Assembly (NCBI GenBank): GCA_003223775.1
Contig: QHWK01000283.1
Span: forward strand, 1-6,909
DNA length: 6,909 nt
Source of the DNA: Acidobacteriota bacterium
GTDB taxonomy: Bacteria; Acidobacteriota; Vicinamibacteria; Vicinamibacterales; CAVVIG01
Direction of reading: 5' to 3'
Position numbers and translations under genes: made by a program. The first letter of the stretch is position 1. Every line of letters begins with the position of its first letter. Shown here one piece after another: positions 1 to 4,980 of the stretch. The notes under the pieces are model-generated. The model made no database searches. It was not told the DNA's origin and worked only from the letters and a program-made list of their open reading frames with translations.

Positions 1-318
1 CAGCACGCCGATGTCGCGGAACAGTTCGGGCCCAATCTCGTTCTGTCCCCCTTCGCCGCGGTTGTTCTGCACGTCCACCGATCGCAGGCCCATGCCGTGT
101 GTAAACAGAGCAAAGAGCGAGTTCGTCTCGTCGTCGGGATGCGCAGGCGCCTGCATGAGCGTCCCCGAGACGTTCAGCTTGCGAATGGCGAGGCCGAGCG
201 CCACGTGCCCGCTGTCGGCCGAGACCACCGAGTACGCCATGCGGTTCTGCGCCGGCACGCGCGCTGCCCCCGCGGCAACGGCGCACGCGGCGCCGACCAG
301 GAAACCGATCCGTTTCAT
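1..318 (-). CDS. Secreted PIG-L/LmbE-family deacetylase, N-terminal part (3' end off window)
   Basis: The first 106 codons of a gene that continues past the left edge. The protein starts MKRIGFLVGAACAVAAGAA, a short basic stretch then a hydrophobic segment ending near PAQ (residues 22-24), which looks like a Sec signal peptide. Residues 59-64 read AHPDDE, the zinc-binding signature of the PIG-L/LmbE deacetylase fold (His60, Asp62 and Asp63 region). It is followed by NNRGEGGQNEIGPE (about residues 86-99), typical of the large periplasmic or secreted LmbE-like proteins found in Acidobacteriota and Bacteroidota. Family members remove N-acetyl groups from sugars; the substrate here cannot be told. 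The start is the ATG directly before the signal peptide; I see no clear Shine-Dalgarno. It is divergent from the TPR gene. Family assignment is firm; the rest of the gene is not visible. Confidence 0.9.
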   Translation of the reverse strand, partial: MKRIGFLVGAACAVAAGAARVPAQNRMAYSVVSADSGHVALGLAIRKLNVSGTLMQAPAHPDDETNSLFALFTHGMGLRSVDVQNNRGEGGQNEIGPELFRDIGVL

Positions 319-402
319 AGGACGTCGATGTTAGCCCCTCCAGCCACGTTTTTCGACCCTTCGTCGGCGGCGCCCGCGGCGCCGCGGCAGCGATCGCTAG
401 CG

Positions 403-418
403 TGGAGGCATGGAGGCA
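403..418 (+). promoter_or_regulatory. Duplicated Shine-Dalgarno before the TPR gene
   Basis: The octamer TGGAGGCA occurs twice in tandem (403-410 and 411-418), so two GGAGG cores lie at 404-408 and 412-416. The second ends seven bases before the ATG at 424, a good ribosome-binding spacing, and supports that start over upstream in-frame codons. The first copy is probably redundant. Confidence 0.6.
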
Positions 419-423
419 GAACG

Positions 424-1113
424 ATGACGTGCATCACGACGATCCTCACGTGGCTGATGTCGGCGGCGGCGGCGCTCGCGTTTGCGCAGGACGCACCGAA
501 GCCGCAGCGCTTCGATTACCTCGTGCGCGCCGACTTCTTCGCGGGCATGGCGGGCGACGAGACGCGGCTGCAGAAGGTCGTGGATGTCTGCGAGCGCGCG
601 CTCGCGCAGAATCCGCGGCACCCGGAAGCGATGGTGTGGCACGGCGCGGCCGCCATCGTCCGCGCCGCGCAGGCGTTTCGGAAAGGCGACGCGGCTGCGG
701 GCCAGCCGCTCTTCGAGCGGGGCGTGACGGAGATGACCGCGGCGGTCGCGATCGCGCCCGACAATCCGGGCGTGCTCATTCCGCGCGGCGCGGTCCTGTT
801 CGAGGCGACGCGCAGCATGCCGCCGGGCGCCGCGCGGCCGATGCTCGAATCGGCGATCGCCAACTACGAGCGCGCGCTCGAGGTGCAGGGGCCGACCTTC
901 GCCGCGCTCGGCGACCACGCCAAAGGCGAGCTGCTCTTCGGCCTCGCAGAAGGCTGGAGCCGCGCCGGCGACGCCGACAAAGCGCGGCGGTATTTCGAGC
1001 GGCTGATCGCGGAGGCGCCAGCGTCGGGACAGACCGCCAAGGCGCGCGAATGGATGGCCACCGGCATCGTGCCGAAGGCCAGCGGCGCGACCTGCGTCGG
1101 CTGCCACAAGTGA
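424..1113 (+). CDS. Exported TPR-like protein with C-terminal CxxCH motif
   Basis: A 229-residue protein. Residues 1-21 form a signal peptide (hydrophobic TTILTWLMSAAAALAFA, AxA-type cleavage before QDA). The mature part is helical, with TPR-like units: about 48-80 (ERALAQNPRHPEAMVWHG), 95-125 (TAAVAIAPDNPGVLIPRGA), 140-175 (IANYERALEVQ), and 170-200 (GWSRAGDADKARRYFERLI). The last residues are CVGCHK, a CxxCH haem c attachment motif (Cys224, Cys227, His228) one residue from the end. The role is unknown. Family knowledge suggests a periplasmic scaffold, perhaps binding one haem or using the motif for metal or redox chemistry. The start is set by a strong GGAGG at 412-416. It is followed by an AT-rich repeat region, so it is probably a single-gene transcript divergent from the deacetylase. 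The TPR call is moderate because the repeats are degenerate. Confidence 0.8.
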   Translation: MTCITTILTWLMSAAAALAFAQDAPKPQRFDYLVRADFFAGMAGDETRLQKVVDVCERALAQNPRHPEAMVWHGAAAIVRAAQAFRKGDAAAGQPLFERGVTEMTAAVAIAPDNPGVLIPRGAVLFEATRSMPPGAARPMLESAIANYERALEVQGPTFAALGDHAKGELLFGLAEGWSRAGDADKARRYFERLIAEAPASGQTAKAREWMATGIVPKASGATCVGCHK

Positions 1114-1117
1114 ATGA

Positions 1118-1205
1118 AGAATTGAGAATTTGGAATTTGGAATTCGTCGTCACACTGTCGACCGTGTCGACGAATTCTTAATTCTTAGTTCTGCATTCTT
1201 TAATT
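1118..1205. repeat. Inverted arrays of AATT-centred heptamers around a hairpin
   Basis: An AT-rich island in GC-rich surroundings. The left side is four tandem 7-mers (AGAATTG, AGAATTT, GGAATTT, GGAATTC; 1118-1145). The right side is the inverse, CGAATTC, TTAATTC, TTAGTTC, TGCATTC, TTTAATT (1171-1205), with the same 7-base period and decaying copies. The two sides meet in a perfect 10-bp inverted repeat, GAATTCGTCG at 1140-1149 and CGACGAATTC at 1168-1177. It extends by ACAC/GTGT (1152-1155 with 1164-1167) across a 2-nt bulge, leaving an 8-nt loop. It lies directly after the stop of the TPR gene and just before the flavoenzyme. It may act as a terminator or mRNA end, or be a small dispersed repeat family like the heptamer STRRs of cyanobacteria. 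Structure is directly seen; function is inferred. Confidence 0.75.
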
Positions 1206-1210
1206 ACAAT
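1182..1210 (+). promoter_or_regulatory. Possible promoter for the flavoenzyme gene
   Basis: TACAAT at 1205-1210 differs from the sigma70 -10 consensus at one base and lies in AT-rich DNA. A poor -35 (TTCTTA, 1182-1187) is 17 bases upstream. Transcription would begin near 1217, only a few bases before the ATG at 1220. That fits the lack of any Shine-Dalgarno and would make a near-leaderless mRNA. Evidence is weak because AT-rich repeats generate such boxes by chance. Confidence 0.3.
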
Positions 1211-1219
1211 TGCCCGGCA

Positions 1220-2836
1220 ATGCCCGCGCGCTACGACGTGGCCATTCTCGGGGGCGGCCTCGCGGGCGGCTGCCTCGCGCGCCAGCTTCGCCTCGAGGCG
1301 CCGGCTCTTCGCGTGCTCGTCGTCGAGAAGCGGCGCCACCCCGTGCGCGAGGCGGCGTTCAAGGTCGGCGAGTCGAGCGTCGAGATCGGCGCGCATTATT
1401 TCCAGAAGCGGCTCGGCCTCGAGCCGCATCTTCGGTCCGCGCAGCTCGAGAAGCTCGGGCTGCGCTACTTCTTCACGCGCGGCGACAATCGCGATGTGGC
1501 GGCGCGCGTCGAGCTCGGGCCCGCGGCGTTTCCGCCGGTCCCTTCCTTCCAGCTCGATCGCGGACGCCTCGAGAACTTCCTGCTGCGGGAGAACGCGGCG
1601 CTCGGCGTCACCGTTGTCGACGGATGCCGAGTGCAGTCGATCGCGCTCGGCCGCGGCGGCGATCACCACGTCACGATCGCGGACGAGGACGGCCGCATCC
1701 GCGAGATCGCGGCGCGATGGATCGTCGACGCGAGCGGGCGCGCCGGCCTGCTGAAGCGGCAGCTCGGGCTCGTCCGCGCGAGCACGCACGCGGCGAACGC
1801 GGCCTGGTGGCGCTTCCGCTCGCGGATCGCGATCGACGACTGGTCGCGCGACTCGTCGTGGCGAGCGCGCGTGCCGTCGGGGCTGCGCTGGCACAGCACC
1901 GTTCACCTGATGGGCGTCGGGTACTGGTTCTGGCTCATCCCGCTCGCCTCCGGCAGCCACAGCTTCGGCATCGTCGCCGATGCGGAGCTGCATCCGTTCG
2001 CGCGCATCAACCGGTTCGAGCGCGCGCTCGACTGGCTGCGCGAGTTCGAGCCGCAGGCGGCGGAGGTGATGGAGCGCCACGCTCACGAGCTCGAGGATTT
2101 CCTCGCGCTGCAGCACTTCGCGCACGCGTGCGCGCGCGTCTTCTCGCCCGATCGGTGGGCGCTCGTCGGCGAGGCGGGCGTCTTCACCGATCCGTTCTAC
2201 TCGCCGGGCTCCGACTTCATCGCGATGGGGAACGACTATACGACGGACCTCATCGTCCGCGACGCGCGTGGAGAGAACGTGTCGGAGCGCGTCGAAGCGT
2301 TCAACGCGACGTACTTGCGCCTGTTCGAGGCGTTCATCCGGCTGTACGACGGGCAGTACCCGATCATGGGCAACGCCCAGGTGATGACCGCGAAGATTTC
2401 CTGGGACAACTCGTCCTACTGGTCGATGACCGCGTTGCTCTTCTTCCAGCGCCGGTTCGTGCGGCCCGAGTTCATCGCCTCGATCGATCCGCTGCTGCGG
2501 CGCTACTTCGTGCTCCACGCGCGCATGCAGCAGTTTTTCAACGCGTGGTTTCGCGCCGACGCCGCGGCGCAGTACGAACCCGTCGGGTTGAACATTCTCG
2601 GGATCGATCTGATGCGCGACTGGCAGGCGAGCCTCGCCGCGCCGCTCGTCGACGACGATGCGCTGCGTGCGCGTCTGGAGCACAACTTCGAGAACCTGCA
2701 GGCGCTGGCGAGAACGTGGCAGGCGGTCGCCGTCGACCGTCATCCCGGGCTCAGACGAGTCGTCGACGAAGACGGCGGTCCGCTCGTCGACGTCAGCCCG
2801 CTTCGGCTCACGCCGGCCGGCGTTCCGGTCGGCTGA
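1220..2836 (+). CDS. FAD-dependent oxidoreductase of the flavin-dependent halogenase superfamily
   Basis: A 538-residue protein, normal length for the tryptophan-halogenase-like family. The N-terminal Rossmann motif GGGLAG (11-16) is followed by an acidic end of the second strand (Glu36 in LVVEK). GESS is at 50-53, DASGR at 170-174, WFWLIP at 236-241 (matching the WxWxIP halogenase signature), and the second FAD motif VGEAGVFTDPFYSPG at 316-330, where Glu318 replaces the usual Asp. Lys78 in EKLGLRYFF sits where the catalytic lysine of PrnA-type halogenases (K79) is expected, judging by eye. Family enzymes use FADH2 and oxygen with a separate flavin reductase to halogenate aromatic rings; relatives lacking halogenase activity are common, so oxidation or hydroxylation is possible. 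The substrate is unknown. The ATG ten residues before the Rossmann motif is chosen; an upstream in-frame ATG falls inside the repeat. It converges with a ketosynthase gene. No signal peptide, so probably cytoplasmic. Confidence 0.85.
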   Translation: MPARYDVAILGGGLAGGCLARQLRLEAPALRVLVVEKRRHPVREAAFKVGESSVEIGAHYFQKRLGLEPHLRSAQLEKLGLRYFFTRGDNRDVAARVELGPAAFPPVPSFQLDRGRLENFLLRENAALGVTVVDGCRVQSIALGRGGDHHVTIADEDGRIREIAARWIVDASGRAGLLKRQLGLVRASTHAANAAWWRFRSRIAIDDWSRDSSWRARVPSGLRWHSTVHLMGVGYWFWLIPLASGSHSFGIVADAELHPFARINRFERALDWLREFEPQAAEVMERHAHELEDFLALQHFAHACARVFSPDRWALVGEAGVFTDPFYSPGSDFIAMGNDYTTDLIVRDARGENVSERVEAFNATYLRLFEAFIRLYDGQYPIMGNAQVMTAKISWDNSSYWSMTALLFFQRRFVRPEFIASIDPLLRRYFVLHARMQQFFNAWFRADAAAQYEPVGLNILGIDLMRDWQASLAAPLVDDDALRARLEHNFENLQALARTWQAVAVDRHPGLRRVVDEDGGPLVDVSPLRLTPAGVPVG

Positions 2837-2865
2837 CGACTGATTCCAGATTACGGTCGCGCAGC

Positions 2866-2921
2866 CCGGCGGCCGTTGGCAGGTCTGAAGGCCCGCGCTG
2901 CCGGAGGCCGCCGGCGATTTT
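2866..2921 (+). terminator. Hairpin terminator (REP-like) in the convergent gap
   Basis: CCGGCGGCC (2866-2874) pairs perfectly with GGCCGCCGG (2906-2914). The stem continues through one G.A mismatch and two U.G wobbles into GGCAG (2878-2882) with CTGCC (2898-2902), closing a 15-nt loop. A TTTT run follows at 2918-2921. This is a plausible intrinsic terminator for the plus-strand flavoenzyme gene, about 30 bases after its stop. No T-run follows the stem on the minus strand, so it is not an obvious terminator for the ketosynthase. The stem-loop may instead be a dispersed REP-like element. Confidence 0.6.
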
Positions 2922-2937
2922 GAAACGCACCCGTCGT

Positions 2938-4051
2938 TCACACGGCGCGCATGACGATCGCGGAGTCGTTGCCGCCGAAGCCGAGCGACGTGGAGACCGC
3001 GCAGCGGATCTTCCCATCGCGCGCCTCGTTCGCGACGACGTCCACGGCGCAGTCGGCGTCTGTCTCGCGGTGATTGATCGTCGGCGGAATGGCGCCACGG
3101 GCGATCGCCGAACACGCGGCGGAAGCCGCGCGATTCGGCCGCGTCGTTCTGTGGCGTCGCGGTGCCGTGCGCGTTGATGTGCTCCACATCGCTCGCGTCG
3201 ATGCCGGCGTCCTGCAGCGCGAGTGAGACGACGGCGGCCACCGGTTTCCCTTCGGGCTCGGGCGCCGTCGGGTGGAACGCCTCGCACGCGAGGCTGTGGC
3301 CCGCGAGCTCCGCATAGATCGCGGCGCCGCGTCGGCGCGCGCGGTCGAAGTCCTCGAGCACGAGGATGCCGGCGCCTTCGCCGATGTTCATGCCGGCGCG
3401 GCTGCGATCGAACGGCCGGCACGGCGCCGCGTCCATCAGGCGCAGCAGGTTGAACCCGCTGTAGGTGAGGCGCGAGAGCGCGTCGGTGCCGCCGGCGAGG
3501 ACGGCGTCGGCGCTCCCCCGCCGGATCGCCTCCACGCCGCGTCCGATCGCAATCGTGCTCGACGAGCACGCCGCGACGACGCACGCGCGCGGCCCTTCGA
3601 AGCCGTACGCCGCGGCGATGACGTCGACGGGCGTGCTGGGGAAGTGGTTCCACAGATCGGATCGCTTCGTCCGGGCGAGCCCCTTCGTCATCCACGTCCG
3701 GTAGAAATCCTCGTTGCGCAGCAGATCCGCCGTCCCCGCGCCCAGGAAGACGCCGACGCGCGCGCGATCGACGGGGCTGTCGAGCAGGCCGGCGTCGGCG
3801 AGCGCTTCGCCGGCCGCGCGCAGGCCGATCCGGTCGCTGCGCGAGCGGCGGCGGCGCTCGCGCGGCGTCGATCCCGCGTCCACCGCGTCGATGTCCACTT
3901 CCGCGGCGACGCGGCTTCGATAGCCGTCGGTGTCGAACAGCGTCGTCGCTCGAATTCCGCAGTCGCCGGCGAGCATGCGCCGCCAGCTCTCCTCGCGCGT
4001 CGCGCCGAGCGCGGTGACGAGGCCGACGCCGGTGATCGCGACGCGGGTCAT
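2938..4051 (-). pseudogene. FabF-type beta-ketoacyl synthase, broken by internal deletion and frameshift
   Basis: Condensing enzyme of fatty-acid or type II polyketide synthesis (decarboxylative Claisen condensation on acyl-ACP). The start MTRVAITGVGLVTALG is the usual N-terminus. Active-site Cys162 lies in VVAACSSST, DRSRAGMNIGEGAGILVLE is at about 215-233, and the first catalytic His295 is in HINAHGTATPQND. Near residue 317 (RRVFGDR; about 3097-3103) the frame changes and resumes as GAIPPTINHRETDADC, then SLGFGGNDSAIVMRAV and stop. About 35 residues normally lying between these points, including the K...GH motif with the second catalytic His, are absent. Adding about 107 nt would restore both the frame and a normal length near 406 aa. 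As written it cannot make an active enzyme. Its ATG overlaps the stop of the PHP gene (ATGA, 4048-4051), so it belongs to that operon. A true mutation and an assembly collapse are both possible. Confidence 0.88.
4048..4051 (-). promoter_or_regulatory. ATGA stop-start overlap, PHP to ketosynthase
   Basis: On the minus strand the bases ATGA contain the ketosynthase ATG and the PHP gene's TGA. No good Shine-Dalgarno precedes it, so ketosynthase translation probably depends on ribosomes finishing the PHP gene. Confidence 0.75.
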
Positions 4052-4980
4052 ACCGGCTGGAGCTCGTCCTGTGCGGCGAGCGTCCGCGCCAGCAGACGCC
4101 GCAGCTCGCCGATCGCCCGCCGCTCGCCGGCCTTGCTCCGTGCGGCCATCAGCAGCGGGACGAACTGGAACGGCAGCGACGCCGCGGCGAACGCGAGGCA
4201 GCCCGCGCGGCGGAGCGGCGCGAGATCGCGCGGCCCTGCTCCCGCGAGCGCGGCGACGTACCGCGCAATCACGCCGTACGCGTCGGCCGCGATCGTCGTC
4301 GTCGTGCCGTGGGCGCCGCGCGGGACGCCGAGGCCGCGGCCGACGTTCGCCAGGAACTCGTCGCGCGTCGCGCCCGGCGCTTCGATCCACGTCGTGCCGA
4401 CACGGCGCAGCGTGTGCGCGTCGCTGCCGGCAGTGGCGGCGAAGGCATCGGAAGGCCGCCGCGCGATGGCCTCGAGGAGGCCGTTGTGCGCGGCCGCCAT
4501 CGTCCCGTTGCGGACCTCGAGCGCGGGCACGCGATCGAGCAGCGCGAGGTAGCGATCGATCGGGATCTGTCCGCGGTAGAAGTGCAGCAGGTGGTTCAGC
4601 GCGAAGACGACGCCGGCCTCGCGCAGGCGCGCGATCGCGTCGAACACGTTCGCGCGCAGCGGCCGCAGATCGCGGTGCAGCGCCTCGGTCATGCCGTACA
4701 CGGCGAGATGCACCGGGACGCCGCCGTCGGGCAGCGTGCACGAGACTTCCTCGCCGACGATCACGTCGTCGGCGAGTTCGGGCCGCGCGTTCAGCAGCTC
4801 GAGCGCGCCGCCGATTGAATCATGATCCGTGAAGGCGACGTAGTCCATGCCGCGCGCCTTCGCCACGCGGTAGACGTCGGCCGGGCGCGAGTAGCAGTCG
4901 CGGCTCCGGAGGAAGCGCATGTTGCCGCTGACCGTCGAATGGCACGTGTGAACGTGGAGGTCGGCGCGGCGGAGCGTCAT
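4048..4980 (-). CDS. PHP-domain metal-dependent phosphoesterase
   Basis: A 310-residue protein with a full set of PHP metal ligands: DLHVHTCHS (His9, His11), FTDHDS (Asp52, His53, Asp54), VGEEVS (Glu77/Glu78), VHLAVYG (His91), NHLLHFYRG (His130, His133) and GSDAHT (Asp187, His189). PHP enzymes use two or three metals to hydrolyse phosphoesters; relatives include histidinol phosphatase, the TrpH/YciV nucleotide phosphatases and polymerase-associated exonucleases. The exact substrate cannot be assigned. The region after residue 225 is alanine-rich and helical, with a hydrophobic stretch at about 261-280 that could touch a membrane. The start is fixed by the motif position (His9 is normally near the N-terminus) and by the ATGA overlap with the upstream gene's stop (4977-4980); its own stop overlaps the ketosynthase start. 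These couplings tie it to envelope and acyl-chain functions. Family is firm, pathway unknown. Confidence 0.88.
   Translation of the reverse strand: MTLRRADLHVHTCHSTVSGNMRFLRSRDCYSRPADVYRVAKARGMDYVAFTDHDSIGGALELLNARPELADDVIVGEEVSCTLPDGGVPVHLAVYGMTEALHRDLRPLRANVFDAIARLREAGVVFALNHLLHFYRGQIPIDRYLALLDRVPALEVRNGTMAAAHNGLLEAIARRPSDAFAATAGSDAHTLRRVGTTWIEAPGATRDEFLANVGRGLGVPRGAHGTTTTIAADAYGVIARYVAALAGAGPRDLAPLRRAGCLAFAAASLPFQFVPLLMAARSKAGERRAIGELRRLLARTLAAQDELQPV
4977..4980 (-). promoter_or_regulatory. ATGA stop-start overlap, outer-membrane gene to PHP
   Basis: A second ATGA overlap: the PHP gene's ATG and the TGA of the upstream gene share four bases on the minus strand. It marks the three genes as one coupled operon and decides the PHP start. 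Confidence 0.75.

Noticed and set aside
369..383. GGCGCC-CGC-GGCGCC hairpin in the divergent gap
   Set aside because: Each arm is itself a palindrome and such GC repeats are common at this composition; no T-run or other support.
97..423. Upstream in-frame extension of the TPR protein to a Met at 97
   Set aside because: It overlaps the deacetylase gene antisense and would bury a clean signal peptide and GGAGG-preceded ATG at 424.
402..1181. Alternative plus-strand frame overlapping the TPR gene
   Set aside because: Arg/Ala-rich composition with no motifs; the other frame has a signal peptide, TPR-like helices and a CxxCH.
1210..3177. 655-codon plus-strand frame across the flavoenzyme and ketosynthase
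   Set aside because: Arg/Ala-rich shadow with no recognisable domain; the overlapping frame has a full FAD enzyme.
2938..3315. Separate small gene encoding GAIPPTINH...IVMRAV
   Set aside because: Its C-terminal half is the continuation of the ketosynthase after the frame change; the part before the joint is an out-of-frame translation.
1178..4741. Minus-strand open frame of 1187 codons spanning four regions
   Set aside because: Only 4051 to about 3101 reads as a ketosynthase. The upstream part is the PHP gene out of frame and the downstream part is the flavoenzyme antisense; low stop density comes from high GC.
3272..4832. Plus-strand open frames opposite the ketosynthase and PHP genes
   Set aside because: Low-complexity Arg/Ala/Ser translations with no motifs; the minus strand carries complete family signatures.
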